NCBI GenBank assembly: GCA_009760855.2
Contig: WPIO01000092.1
Coordinates: 1,300,501-1,364,500 of the forward strand
From: Cristatella mucedo
Lineage: Eukaryota > Bryozoa > Phylactolaemata > Cristatellidae
DNA length: 64,000 nucleotides
Reading direction: 5' to 3'
Shown here in pieces: positions 14,701 to 23,129 of the stretch. The notes under the pieces were generated by a model. That model saw only the letters and a list, made by a program, of their open reading frames with translations. It ran no database searches and had not been told where the DNA came from. The first letter of the stretch is position 1, and every line of letters begins with the position of its first letter. The position numbers were made by a program, and so were the translations under genes.

Positions 14701-15790
14701 ACAGGAACCGAGGTCCAGGCTACTCGCTTTCCATCAGTGGCCCCTCTGAAGCAACTTATTAGAATGAGAGTGCAATTTGCATTTTTTTTTATTTTAATTC
14801 TCAAATCTTCGACGAACAGTCGCCCACATACTGATCGGTTAAAAAAATGCATGCATCAGCATGTTTTCTAGTCGATTTAATCTCACGAATGTGATCACTT
14901 AGAATGTGATGCGTGTTGTGCTTTGTGCTAGTTTTGACCTTGCCCTTATTTTTTTTTCATTTAATAATCCTTGGAGCATCCTTTGGTGCATCATAGCAGA
15001 GCATTTGTATAAACAGCTGTAGGAGAGCTGTCTCTTTCTAGCTTTGTACCAGCTGCTCTTCTGACTCGAGTCATTTAGCTGTACCCCTAACCAACCTCAA
15101 ATTCTTTGAGACCGCCTTCACCTTGTATGCTCCCAAAGCCTGGAGCTCACTCCCGACTGACGGCATGACATCTCATGTCTTGATAATATTTGAAAAGAAA
15201 CTAAAAACCCATCTGTTATTTACAGTTTTTGTGTGTCCTTGTGAGTTTTCCTTGGCGTGCTTGCGCATGCTGACAATGTTCACGATGTCTTAGCCACGTT
15301 AGCATGCTGCCTTTACAGCATATGCCAAGTGCCTAGACAGAGATTTGACTCTCTGAGGGCGCTGTACAGATGTATTATTATCATTATTAGTATCATTGTT
15401 ATAGCCAGTGTACGTATGCTGGAAAGGCGGCCTGTCAATTGATTTGCGATAGTTTCAGCATCGGTCTACCGTTGGTGCTCCAGCTCCAGCTCTCTGCTTA
15501 CTCTCTGACCGAGCAACGTTTCTGACCGTGCAACAGAAAGCAACGCGTGCAAGTGTAGCTCGTGGCAGCTTGCCCCCATCTGCTTGCCCCTGTGTGGCCA
15601 GTGCTTTCCTCTATTCGTCATGTCAGCCCTCGTTGACGCGATTGCTTCATTAATATCCAGCCTCTTTGTGTTCAGGATGCCAGGCCAGCGGCCCACAGTG
15701 CGAGACGGCAACATCGCTAGGCTGTCAACATTGGAGGATCCTGACGATCCGAATGCAACTTGGAATGGAAACTCCACTCAGCAAAAGTGA
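802..15790 (+). CDS. UBXN4: UBXN4 (erasin/UBXD2), 3' seven exons, 5' partial
   Basis: Exons 802-856, 4174-4343, 6130-6252, 7672-7774, 10329-10469, 13505-13710 and 15676-15790 join in frame into about 303 residues ending in a TGA. The product is a UBX-domain adaptor that recruits the p97/VCP ATPase to the ER membrane in ER-associated degradation (known for the family). Seen in order: a charged coiled coil (ARQKVREQIAKDRADRAERY), the UBX domain starting at VARIQFRLPDGSS and ending at LALAPSAVLVVLPP, a hydrophobic hairpin (IVQLLLSPLLVLWNFIYTFL) and the C-terminal tail NATWNGNSTQQK, almost the same as the vertebrate tail. Every join is phase-consistent. About 200 N-terminal residues (the thioredoxin-like part, known from human UBXN4 of about 508 aa) are absent and should lie before position 1. 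The introns hold SINEs, LINE fragments and a SPIN-like hAT. Confidence 0.92.
1048..1190 (+). repeat. (GT)n-rich microsatellite
   Basis: Interrupted GT array with CTGTGTTGTGTGTG variants, in a UBXN4 intron. ORFs over it are low-complexity artefacts. Confidence 0.95.
2497..2960 (-). mobile_element. LINE B 3' end (GCGC hairpin, ATT tail)
   Basis: Read on the - strand it encodes a weak ORF2 C-terminus (NLKSFGDRAFS, KAWNSLP, LTTLKKKLKTHLF with indels), then a 3' UTR and the hairpin GTAAAGCGCCTAGAAAGAG...GGGCGCTTTACC and an ATT-rich tail. The layout is that of L2-clade LINEs. Lies in the first UBXN4 intron of the window. Confidence 0.8.
3310..3935 (+). mobile_element. Degenerate L2-like LINE fragment
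   Basis: Traces of RT: PLLFFIYTLPLPN, then a KLNDEKSNLIVMCP block matching the FLKLNDEKTE box, and a 3' end at about 3855-3935 with GAGATTTGATTCTCTTAGG and ATT-rich sequence. Many stops. An old copy of LINE B or a relative. Confidence 0.6.
4174..4343 (+). CDS. UBXN4: UBXN4 exon b (charged coiled coil)
   Basis: Acceptor TTGTAG, donor CG|GTAAGT. Encodes ERRQKEAERRELGKG through ARQKVREQIAKD, starting in phase 0 and leaving two bases. It matches the Arg/Glu-rich helix before the UBX domain. Confidence 0.9.
4422..4525 (-). mobile_element. LINE B 3' hairpin fragment
   Basis: On the - strand: GCAAATGTAAAGTGC-type start, paired GAGATAGAGTTCTCTGAGGGC and an ATT tail at the low-coordinate end. UBXN4 intron. 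Confidence 0.7.
4526..6129. other. UBXN4 intron without recognised features
   Basis: AT-rich intron. Only a short AATAATAATAAT at 4684-4698 was noted. Confidence 0.6.
6130..6252 (+). CDS. UBXN4: UBXN4 exon c (coiled coil, continued)
   Basis: Acceptor CTGCTGCAG, donor AG|GTGAGC. Encodes ADRAERYQKEKDG and a Gln/Glu/Ala-rich stretch up to ARLAAAR. Two bases carried in and two carried out fit both neighbours. Confidence 0.9.
6487..6572 (+). repeat. (TG)n microsatellite
   Basis: Long TG array passing into CGCGCGCG and back to TG, in a UBXN4 intron. Confidence 0.95.
7672..7774 (+). CDS. UBXN4: UBXN4 exon d (UBX domain, first half)
   Basis: Acceptor CTCTTTTTAG, donor TTG|GTAGGT. Encodes SNVARIQFRLPDGSSVTNQF and then a segment ending ETARQYLAL. 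The R-[I/L]-Q-F-R-L-P-D-G start is the conserved first strand of the UBX fold. Ends in phase 0. Confidence 0.95.
8478..8663 (+). mobile_element. SPIN-like nonautonomous hAT element with perfect TSD
   Basis: A 186-bp element with hAT termini: CTCAACCTGTGGGTTGCGAC near the left end and AGGAAGGTTGAGAACCAC at the right. The 8-bp flanks CCTTAGTC (8470-8477 and 8664-8671) are identical. The inner blocks GAACGACCCTTTCACAGGG, TCGCCTAAGACCATTGGGAA, ATAATTTTATGGTTGGGGTC and ATTAAAGGGTCGCAGCATTA agree with the SPIN_NA consensus as I remember it. No coding capacity. UBXN4 intron. Confidence 0.85.
8677..8770 (+). repeat. (CA)n microsatellite
   Basis: About 47 uninterrupted CA units starting 6 bases after the right target duplication of the SPIN-like element. 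Confidence 0.97.
8862..8952 (-). mobile_element. LINE B 3' hairpin fragment
   Basis: About 90 bases with TAATAATAATAAT followed by TCAGAGAACTCAATCTCTTT, the reverse of the LINE B 3' end. UBXN4 intron. Confidence 0.7.
10140..10282 (+). repeat. Intronic direct repeat, copy 1
   Basis: Near-identical to 11743-11902: GCATACCCTAAAATGATTAG and TTTCAAGTTCTATTGGCTAC and onward to ACGTCTGCCTCT. Carries a short (TA)n. Ends about 45 bases before a UBXN4 exon. Confidence 0.9.
10329..10469 (+). CDS. UBXN4: UBXN4 exon e (UBX domain, second half)
   Basis: Acceptor CGTTGCAG, donor TTG|GTATGT, phase 0 at both ends. Encodes FRLSTPYPRRIFSTADM and LALAPSAVLVVLPP. The YPRR stretch corresponds to the FPR loop that contacts p97 in UBX domains. 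Confidence 0.95.
11743..11902 (+). repeat. Intronic direct repeat, copy 2
   Basis: Second copy of the block at 10140-10282, with a longer (TA)n and a few substitutions. Next UBXN4 intron. Confidence 0.9.
12183..12352 (+). mobile_element. tRNA-derived SINE S1, copy 1
   Basis: GATGGCACACTAGGCAAGG fits the pol III A box and GTGGGTTCGAATCC the B box. A 3' part with ACTGCAAGCTGTGGTGATAA, GCTATACAAAAGAGGCTGTA and a TTTTTT end follows. UBXN4 intron. Confidence 0.75.
12437..12614 (+). mobile_element. tRNA-derived SINE S1, copy 2
   Basis: Same design as the copy 85 bases upstream: A box TGACGGCACACTAGGTAAGG, B box TGGGTTCGACTCTTCC, GCTATACAAAAGAGGCTGTT and a T-run. A degraded third 3' part follows at about 12625-12735. 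Confidence 0.75.
13505..13710 (+). CDS. UBXN4: UBXN4 exon f (membrane hairpin)
   Basis: Acceptor TTTGCACAG, donor ACA|GTGAGT. Starts HSSAAQQPIKRVTEGAW and carries the hydrophobic hairpin SIVQLLLSPLLVLWNFIYTF, which in the family is an ER-membrane hairpin with both ends cytosolic. Starts in phase 0 and leaves two bases, matching the last exon. Confidence 0.88.
13711..15079. other. UBXN4 last intron, 5' part
   Basis: No feature recognised. The flanking exons join directly in frame, so no exon is required here. Confidence 0.6.
15080..15400 (+). mobile_element. LINE B 3' end
   Basis: Plus-strand copy: CTCAAATTCTTTGAGACCG, CTCCCAAAGCCTGGAGCTCA, then a 3' UTR with a hairpin and TATTATTATCATTATTAG tail. 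Sits in the last UBXN4 intron, about 275 bases before the last exon. Confidence 0.78.
15676..15790 (+). CDS. UBXN4: UBXN4 last coding exon
   Basis: Acceptor TGTGTTCAG. Encodes MPGQRPTVRDGNIARL and the terminal NATWNGNSTQQK, then TGA at 15788-15790. The WNGNSTQQ ending is a signature of this protein in vertebrates. Confidence 0.95.
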
Positions 15791-16047
15791 TATGCACCGG
15801 GTACGGCTGCTGAGTCTCAGCTTTCTCTGCTCCTAAAGAAATCTGCACCCGCCGCTAGTCATTCGTGCGAGTGCAAGCGCGATTGGGTTTCAGATGCTGC
15901 CAGAAACAGATGCGTAACCACTGACGACAGCTAGCTCGTACGAACGAGATACCAAGAATGAAGCTGCAGAAGAAGAATGAATGGAGAATGAATGGCCTGT
16001 GTGGTGTTGCCATTGCACATGTTGCCGTAAAATGCTTCGAGCGCTGT

Positions 16048-16053
16048 AATAAA
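16048..16053 (+). terminator. Candidate poly(A) signal of UBXN4
   Basis: AATAAA about 260 bases after the UBXN4 stop codon and the first canonical hexamer noticed in the 3' UTR. The cleavage site cannot be verified from sequence alone. Confidence 0.5.
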
Positions 16054-16544
16054 TTGCTACTGGCAAAACCCAGCCGTGGCTCACCTGCTCGTGCCCGCAA
16101 TGACTATGCTGAATATGCCCATCCATAATTGATGGACTGCTTCTCTTGAACTAACTGCTAGCTAGGAATGTCGTACGACCGGTTCTACTGCTGACTTCGT
16201 TCTTTCTGCTGCCACGAGCTAACGATTCCTGGCAAGTCACCTCTACTCACGAGTACATCGCTTGATAGGTGGTCCAGTCATTAGTTTGACCACTTGCTTG
16301 TCAAGTAGCTAGGCAACTGAAGGATGCTAATCTCGAGGGGGGTGAAGAAAATTCGGGCTTGTTTAGACAGGGATACCGCATCTAAATTGGTCCATGCGTT
16401 TGTGGCTTCCCATCTTGTGTAACTCACTGCTTGCTGGGCTAGTGCAATCAGGCACTTACAGTTGGTGCAAAACTGCAGCTAGGCTCGCCAATCATGAGCA
16501 TTGCAGTTGCCACATCACACAACTTCGCGCTGACTGCACTAGCT

Positions 16545-17146
16545 CCCAATCAAGCATTGACTTCAAGGTTTTGTCACTTTTAGATTCCTTTATTCTTTGG
16601 CTCCAGATTATCAATCAGACCTACTCCACCAGGCTAAGCCTCCCAAAGGCTCCACTCATTAAAGAGCTATTAGGCATGTATATAGCTTAGCTGTATTTCG
16701 CCCTAAGAGTACAACAGTTGGAGTACTCATGCAAACTAGCATCGTGACCTCCTGCTTTTCGGAATCCAACAGTTTACCAATACCTCTAACGAGCCTCAAA
16801 TCCTTGGGAGACCATGCCTTTAGTTTGCATTCTCCCAAAGCCTGGAACTCACTCTCGACTGGCGTCACGACATACCTTGACTTGACCATATTGAAAAAGA
16901 AGCTAAAACGTCTATTTATCACAGCGCTTGGTGGGTCAGTGTGATTCGTCCTTCTTGTGCTTATGCATGCTGACACTGTGCATGCTGCCACTAGCCATAT
17001 TTGCTTGCTGACCCTGTGCATGTCACCCCTAACCATGTTATGCTTGTTGTCATCGAGCATGCTACCACTAGCCATTCGATCAAGCTTCTTATACAGCATA
17101 TGTCAAGTGACTAGAAAGAGATTAGGGTCTCTGAGGGTTATATAAT
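16545..17146 (+). mobile_element. LINE B 3' end with an inserted small repeat
   Basis: Contains IDFKVLSLLDSFILWLQ, then NLKSLGDHAFSLHSPKAWNSL-type coding (shortened here), UTR and tail. A ~100-base insertion at about 16640-16745 breaks the match to the copy at 51.2 kb. Confidence 0.78.
16655..16740 (+). repeat. 85-bp repeat, copy 1 (inserted in LINE B)
   Basis: CATTAAAGAGCTATTAGGCA and AGAGTACAACAGTTGGAGTA recur at 23132-23212. It interrupts the LINE B copy, which is continuous at 51.2 kb. Family not recognised. Confidence 0.7.
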
Positions 17147-17480
17147 AATAATAATTTACTTGATAAAGCGCCCTCAGAGAACTCAATCTCTCTCTAGGCG
17201 CTTTACATTTGCTGCAAAGGGAAATGCAATTGAATGGTGAGTAATATCATGCTTGATAAACAAACAAAATGAATAACATGGTTAGTGGCAGCATGCACAG
17301 TGTCAGCACGCACAAGCACATGAAGGACAAATCACACGGACCCACCAAGCGCTGTGATAAATAGACACGTTTTTGCTTCTTTTTCAATATGGTCAAGTCA
17401 AGGTATGTCGTGACGCTAGTCGAGAGTGAGTTCCAGACTTTGGGAGCATAGAAGTGAAAGCCAAGTTTATGGCTGGTAAT
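17147..17480 (-). mobile_element. LINE B 3' end, tail-to-tail with the previous copy
   Basis: Reverse copy starting in the shared AATAATAATAATT tract, then AAAGCGCCCTCAGAGAACTC and the UTR, ending near CACTCTCGACTAGC-type coding on the - strand. Confidence 0.78.
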
Positions 17481-18560
17481 AACATTGGCGAGATTCTATA
17501 ACAAATGCAGTGTTACTATTAAGAAAATATCAAGATTATTAATCCTCTGGCACAAGTCGGTTGCCGGCAGCAATGGAGCTATCTCGAAGGAGCTGTAGGG
17601 AATGATCTTAAATCGAGTCTGTAGAGAACCTCCCCCTTGATTAACCTCCCGTGCTGCTCGAGGCTATGCATCGAGCAGCACGGGAAAAGCAGACAAGTGG
17701 CTTACAAAATTCCAGTGCACCGAGAGGTACCAAAACAGATCTCGAATGGCAGCTGCTGTGTAATGGACATCGGAAACAAGTTGGCTGTAGTGAGGTGCAG
17801 TCTAGTCCAGATGTACTTCTTAATGTACAATGAGCAGCAAGCCATGTCGTTAGAGTGCTTCAGTCAGTGCTGGGGATTTACACCCAGGTAGTTTAAAGAG
17901 GTTACCCACTCTCTGGAACAGCAGACAATCCATAGCATCACTTGTGAAGCTCAGGGTGAGGAGCCATTTGCCTCCCCCTCCAGCATAAAGTGTGGGATGG
18001 AGTCATCTCAGCCACTCCCTCTATCGGGCCGACCAGAAGCAAGAGCTGTCTGGTAGGGACATTCGCATGTGTCTTTAATCGGCCAGCTTCTGTGTAAAAT
18101 CCTTGCAAAGCTCGGATTCATTAAACGATTTCTGTAATCACCCAAATGCCTCACCCTCGGAGACCCAATGGCCGGTGTGGGTGGGGGAGGGTAACTGACA
18201 CCCCAGACCTTCCATCGGTCAAAGCAGACTTAAAGCAACTTGAAAAAAACTAATCCACAAGAGTGCCGAAGTATTTTGAGCGAGCCACGTGTTGCACACC
18301 GACAGCCAAAATAAATGCTTCCACAGCTGCCAATAGTATTTTTTTAGGCAGCCACCAGTCGGTCTGAGACAATCAATCGTTAACATGATGAACGCGACTG
18401 ACACATTTGGACAGCAGCTCAGGAATCAAACTTTCTTTAGTGGCTTTCCTGTGGAATTGAAGTATAGTGACAACAAATGTCCCCGATGGATCGCTATGCA
18501 ATCGTCATCTGGAATGTTGATGTCGAAAGCGACCACCTCATCACTGACCTCATTAAATGC

Positions 18561-18705
18561 CGCCCTGGTTTGGCCCAGGGGTCAAGTTGCTAGCCTTTGA
18601 AGACCGAGATCTAGGCCTTTGCCTTCGATGTACGAGGTCTTTGGCCCGAGCCCTGTGGCATATGTGAAGAGCCTTGATAGATTCGGGTCTCGAAGGAAAT
18701 GAATC
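18561..18705 (+). mobile_element. SINE S2 (tRNA-type head, LINE B-like tail), degraded
   Basis: CCTGGTTTGGCCCAGGGGTC is the A-box part, CCCGAGCCCTGTGGC the B-box part, and GTGAAGAGCCTTGATAGATT the start of the shared tail. Confidence 0.55.
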
Positions 18706-18942
18706 GTATTTATTATCATTTGGGTATCATTGAAGAGGATATCGCTTGGACTGGGCTAAAAATAATTCTTCCCGAAGGATCGCCTCGCTCCTGCCGATAT
18801 TGCACCCCCACGTCTTAAGCGAGGAGCTGGTGAACTGCCAGCTGAGCCTCTGGATAGACCTCCAGCGCCATTGCCTTTTGGAGTGCACGGTGACGTCGAC
18901 CGTAACCTCGAATTAATGCCTTCAATATGGACTCAAACTCCT

Positions 18943-19103
18943 AACCGTGATGGCACACTAGGTAAGGTGGTTGCTTTCACGACCTCGGTTCCGAGGTCGT
19001 GGGTTCGATTCCTGCAGTGGGCGATCCTTTATCGCCACTGCAAGCAGTGGTGATAGCCGTAAAGGCTCTTCTTTCGCTATACAAAGAGAGGCTGTTTAAT
19101 CAG
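18943..19103 (+). mobile_element. tRNA-derived SINE S1, copy 3
   Basis: A box TGATGGCACACTAGGTAAGG, B box GTGGGTTCGATTCCTG, then AAAGGCTCTTCTTTCGCTAT. Ends directly before the 5' region of the LINE A copy. Confidence 0.75.
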
Positions 19104-19274
19104 CTTAGACAACATAGCAGTCGAGATCAATCGATCGTTCCGGCAGGCGGGCCGCTTTCATTTCTCCCCGCGCTAAAGAGCGGCCTCGGGCGACTCCTAG
19201 CGTGCTGTGGACCTTTACTTGATTTCTCCGTAATACCTTCGGGTATTCCGCTGCTAACTTCGCTGTGACTATTT

Positions 19275-20537
19275 ATGAGCTGTCCTCGGATATGCTACAC
19301 AAAACAGGACCTGCTTAGCATAAGATGCGATGTCGCCATTAGTCGATACCTACCGGGGGGCCTTCTCCCGCAGGTCAGTGAGAACCTTCCTGCATCCTGC
19401 GTTCGCCCCATCGACAGCTCGGCTATCAAACCTACGACTCGTAAGTTTAAAGCGCTAAATAGTACTTGTTGCGGTAGTAGCCCACCCACTGTAGCCCAGA
19501 ACGTTGTGAAACGTCGTCCGACGGCCGTTACCAACGTCCAATTCAAATTCGAAGAGCCAGCGTCCGCCGGGCGGGACGCAAACGGTAGAGAATGCAAGCC
19601 ACTTCATCGCCGTCGCCCAGTTGTTGGACAGCCTCTTAAATTCCGCTCGCTAAAAACCAAGGGGTTACTTATCCGCGATCAGGTGGTCCAGGAGAAGCTA
19701 GATGAATTTCTGCATACCGAAACCTGGATGACGCCTTGTTCCAGTAGCTGTATTTCCGAGACCACCCCACCCGGGTTCTCATTCTATCAGTCCATGCGTT
19801 CTGACAAGGTTGGTGGCGGGGTTGCAATTGTTGTTCGCGAATCGTTTGGCTATAAAATGTGCAGTTTCTCGCATGGGTCATCGTTTGAATCGGTTGCTAT
19901 CAGGTCTTCATCAAAGACAATGCCTCTCACCGTTGTGATATACCGGCCTCCTTCTGGCTGTCTAAACTTGTTTATAGAGGAGTTTTCAGAGTTCCTCGCT
20001 AAAATATTTGTGTGTGACAGGCCGCTACTGATTGTAGGAGACTTCAATATTCACGTTGACAACCCTAGCAACAGCCAGGTCCGCTCATTTCTTGACTGTC
20101 TGGAGAATTTTGGTTTGGCCCAACACGTTAATCATAGCACCCACGTCGGTGGCCACATTCTAGATCTCGTGATCACTAAGGATGTCCTCCCCACTGATTT
20201 TGTGGGTTGCCTACTGACCCTCTCAGATCATTGTTCGGTCTCGTTTACTGTTCCTGCTCCCTCGTACGTACAGGGCAATGTCGAATTTGCCAAACGACGT
20301 AACTTACAAAGCATTGACATGGACAAGTTTTTGAAATCTGTTTGTGATGCAGGCCTTCTTGATCTGCATTCAGACTCGACCGGCAGCCTCGATACCCTCA
20401 CTGATGCGATGAACATGACACTCAGGAGTGCACTTGACAAGCATGCTCCCGTTCGCTCTATCCGTATTCAAAGTCGTCGAGATTCCTTTCAATTTACAAA
20501 AAACTCCTTAAGATGCATCGGGTTAAGCGCAGGCTAG
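19275..20537 (+). CDS. LINE A endonuclease frame
   Basis: Retrotransposon endonuclease that nicks target DNA. Seen after an unrecognised N-terminal part of about 120 residues: HTETWMTP (the catalytic-Glu strand), GGGVAIVVRESF, VVIYRPPSG, LLIVGDFNIHVDNPSN (GDFN motif), ILDLVITKD and LSDHCSVSF (SDH motif). These are the catalytic blocks of APE endonucleases. The frame ends 25 bases inside the RT frame, shifted -1; see the finding on the A-run at 20498-20504. Confidence 0.9.
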   Translation: MSCPRICYTKQDLLSIRCDVAISRYLPGGLLPQVSENLPASCVRPIDSSAIKPTTRKFKALNSTCCGSSPPTVAQNVVKRRPTAVTNVQFKFEEPASAGRDANGRECKPLHRRRPVVGQPLKFRSLKTKGLLIRDQVVQEKLDEFLHTETWMTPCSSSCISETTPPGFSFYQSMRSDKVGGGVAIVVRESFGYKMCSFSHGSSFESVAIRSSSKTMPLTVVIYRPPSGCLNLFIEEFSEFLAKIFVCDRPLLIVGDFNIHVDNPSNSQVRSFLDCLENFGLAQHVNHSTHVGGHILDLVITKDVLPTDFVGCLLTLSDHCSVSFTVPAPSYVQGNVEFAKRRNLQSIDMDKFLKSVCDAGLLDLHSDSTGSLDTLTDAMNMTLRSALDKHAPVRSIRIQSRRDSFQFTKNSLRCIGLSAG

Positions 20538-22576
20538 AACGTCGTTTCAAGAAATCGCGGTCTGAGGCAGATCTAGTCAATTTTAAAGACTTCCTTCGAG
20601 TTTACACCCGAAATCTTAAAAAAACCAGGGCTTCTTTTTTCATTAGAAAGCTGAACTCCTACAAGTCGGACGCTAAACAGATTTATAAGACAGTAAACCA
20701 TTTACTTGCCAATGCTGTGAGGTCTGCCTCCCCAGATATTAAGGGCTCAGCCGAAAAGTTTTCAGCCTTCTATACTGAAAAAATTGTGCACATTCGTGCC
20801 TCCATTAAGCCCCTACCGACCAAAGCAATCGCCGTTCCTCAACCTGTGACCTTTCTTAAAAGGTTCTCTGATGTTTCTGCCTGTGATGTGGCTGCCTTAA
20901 TAAGGTCTAGCAAAAAGAGCTCGTCTTCTGAAGACCCTATACCTTCATCTCTGTGGTCTTTACTTGCAGACCAACCTAGCCTTGCCATAACCAAGATTGT
21001 TAATGCTTCTTTGGGAAAAGGGGTCGTCCTCAAGTCTTTCAAATCGGCAATCGTTAGACCTATTCTTAAAAGGCCTGGATTAGACACAGAGGTCCTAGCA
21101 AACTATCGTCCAGTTTCTCTTCTTCCGTTCTTATCAAAGATTCTTGAAAAAATTGCTGCTAAGCAGCTGGTTGAACATATTGAAAAAAATGGAATGTCAG
21201 AAACATTTCAATCAGTGGTCAAGAGGCAGCACTCTACTGAAACTGCTCTCCTCCGTGTTAACAATGACTGTCTACGTGGCAACGACGACGGGAATGTCAC
21301 TGCCCTAGCTCTGCTAGATCTGTCTGCTGCCTTCGACACCATTGATCACGAAGTTCTGCTTGAACGATTGAGAACAACGATCGGTCTGGCAGACAAAGCA
21401 GGGGCGTGGTTTAAATCATACTTGTCTGATCGTGTTCAATCCGTGTCGTGTGTGGGTCAGGTCTCAGACATGAGAAGGGTCACCTGTGGAGTCCCTCAAG
21501 GGTCTGTACTCTGTCCCTTGCTGTTCTCCATTTATACTCAACCTCTGGGAAAAGTGATTAAGGCCCATGGAATAGGATATCACTTCTATGCTGACGATAC
21601 TCAGTTGTATTTGTCATTTAAACCGTCGGAATCTGCTGCAGCAACTGAGAAACTGAATGCTTGCTTTGCCGATATTCGATCCTGGATGTCGGAAAACTTC
21701 CTGAAATTAAATGACGATAAAACCGAACTGCTGCTCATAGGTCACCCTAAGCGTGTGGCTGGATTAAAAGGCTTTGCTGTTCTAATAGGTGATGCTATTG
21801 TGCGACCTTCACCACGTGCTAGTAATTTAGGTGTCGTGTTCGATAACTGCCTCAATTTCAAAAGCTTCATTCAGAAGACTGCCTCTACAGCTAGCCATCA
21901 CATCCGATCCCTATCCAAGATTAGGAGCTGTCTCCCACAGTGGCTTCCAAAAAATTTAACTAGCTCTTTAGTTCTGTCTCGGCTTGATTATTGTAATTTC
22001 CTTTTGGCTGGGCTACCAAAGAAAGCTATTATGCCACTACAGCTGACTATGAATATGGCTGCAAGGCTAGTCTTCAAGTCCCAGCGGTTTGAGCACGTGT
22101 CACCTCTGCTGAAAGAGCTAGGATGGTTGCTGGTTGAGCAAAGGATACAGAGCAAAGTTCTTACGCTGACCCACAAGGCCCACCACGGCTTGGCTCCTTC
22201 GTACCTAGCTGAACTGCTGCATCAGTTTCAGCCTGTTCGCGCCCTCAGGTCCTGTGTGGACAATAAATTAGCTGTCCCATTCCTCCGCTTAAAGATAGTT
22301 TGGCGCAGAAGCTTTAGCTCTGCAGGTCCTAGACTGTGGAAATCGCTTCCACAATTCTTACGCAACGAGAACCACTCTCCAACTGCCGACTATGGCACAT
22401 CTTTGTCAGCGGTCCTGAACTGCTACTTCTATGCTACTCACTACCTCAACTGTTCTCCTGACTCTGCTATGCTTGCCACTTTCTCTTCGTTTCGTGAGAC
22501 GAAGTCTGTTGGCTACCGAATGCGTACCGAAAGCCGCTTAGGCTGTGAGTGTGCTATACAAAACTCTCCTGCGTAG
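20513..22576 (+). CDS. LINE A reverse transcriptase frame
   Basis: Retrotransposon RT of about 687 codons. Motifs in order: ANYRPVSLLPFLSKILEK, RQHSTETALL, ALLDLSAAFDTIDHEVLLER (catalytic Asp block), [30 protein letters not shown] with YADD at residues 359-362, LNDDKTELLLIG, LDYCNFLLAGLP and APSYLAELL near the C-terminus. All three catalytic aspartates are present. The ATG at 20513 lies in the middle of a domain, so the natural protein is probably a fusion with the endonuclease frame. Confidence 0.93.
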   Translation: MHRVKRRLERRFKKSRSEADLVNFKDFLRVYTRNLKKTRASFFIRKLNSYKSDAKQIYKTVNHLLANAVRSASPDIKGSAEKFSAFYTEKIVHIRASIKPLPTKAIAVPQPVTFLKRFSDVSACDVAALIRSSKKSSSSEDPIPSSLWSLLADQPSLAITKIVNASLGKGVVLKSFKSAIVRPILKRPGLDTEVLANYRPVSLLPFLSKILEKIAAKQLVEHIEKNGMSETFQSVVKRQHSTETALLRVNNDCLRGNDDGNVTALALLDLSAAFDTIDHEVLLERLRTTIGLADKAGAWFKSYLSDRVQSVSCVGQVSDMRRVTCGVPQGSVLCPLLFSIYTQPLGKVIKAHGIGYHFYADDTQLYLSFKPSESAAATEKLNACFADIRSWMSENFLKLNDDKTELLLIGHPKRVAGLKGFAVLIGDAIVRPSPRASNLGVVFDNCLNFKSFIQKTASTASHHIRSLSKIRSCLPQWLPKNLTSSLVLSRLDYCNFLLAGLPKKAIMPLQLTMNMAARLVFKSQRFEHVSPLLKELGWLLVEQRIQSKVLTLTHKAHHGLAPSYLAELLHQFQPVRALRSCVDNKLAVPFLRLKIVWRRSFSSAGPRLWKSLPQFLRNENHSPTADYGTSLSAVLNCYFYATHYLNCSPDSAMLATFSSFRETKSVGYRMRTESRLGCECAIQNSPA

Positions 22577-22649
22577 CACCCACATGGTCTTTATGACTTT
22601 GTGGAGTTACTGACGGAGATACATTACATTACATTTCTTCCGTCTCTCT

Positions 22650-22738
22650 ACCACTAGCCATTCGACAGTGCTTCGTTCGCAGCGAATGTAAAGTGCCTAG
22701 AAAGGGATTGATTTCTCTGCTATATCAAATGTATCATT
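22650..22738 (+). mobile_element. LINE B 3' hairpin fragment
   Basis: ACCACTAGCCATTCGACAG, GAATGTAAAGTGCCTAGAAA and ATCAAATGTATCATTATA directly after the LINE A tail. Confidence 0.7.
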
Positions 22739-22869
22739 ATAACGTGCAACCTGTTACGACTTGTACCCAGCCAATCAATTTGGAAATGTAGCTTGCCGCC
22801 CGAAACCCAATCGGTATAAGAACTGCGATTGGCTCGCGTTGTCGAGCAGGCCAGCACATGTCGAGTTGT

Positions 22870-22962
22870 GGCTCTTGAAGCCTTCGGGCGTCACCCGAAC
22901 GAGCCAACCAGGTACGGCGGCTCTTCATACCTTCGGTCGTGACCCGAACGGGCCAGCCAGGA
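22870..22962 (+). repeat. Short tandem duplication of about 43 bp
   Basis: GGCTCTTGAAGCCTTCGGGC... and GGCTCTTCATACCTTCGGTC..., each ending GAACG(A/G)GCCA(A/G)CCAGG. Each half can form a small CCTTCGGG/CCCGAA stem. Confidence 0.6.
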
Positions 22963-23129
22963 TGCAGTCTACCCGTGGGTCCGGTAGTGCTACCAATCAG
23001 CAGACCCCGCCCCGACGCATACGAGCGCCCTGATTACCGCAGACGAGGTATCGAGATCTAGCCGGCCACCTTACGACTCCCAAACTCACCCTCGCTCTGC
23101 GGAGCTTTGGCACTCCGTTCCGTTAGGTG

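Larger units (their letters stand above)
19275..22637 (+). mobile_element. LINE family A, near-complete L2/CR1-type non-LTR retrotransposon
   Basis: The longest mobile element in the window. A 420-codon frame (19275-20537) carries an APE-type endonuclease and an overlapping 687-codon frame (20513-22576) the reverse transcriptase, followed by a short 3' UTR ending in repeated ACATT at about 22620-22637. The type of RT residues and the short tandem 3' tail put it in the L2/CR1 group (inference). The 5' UTR may begin right after the SINE that ends near 19103. One frame break and G-to-C in the GVPQGS region (SVLCPLL) are the only obvious defects, so the copy looks young. Confidence 0.9.
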
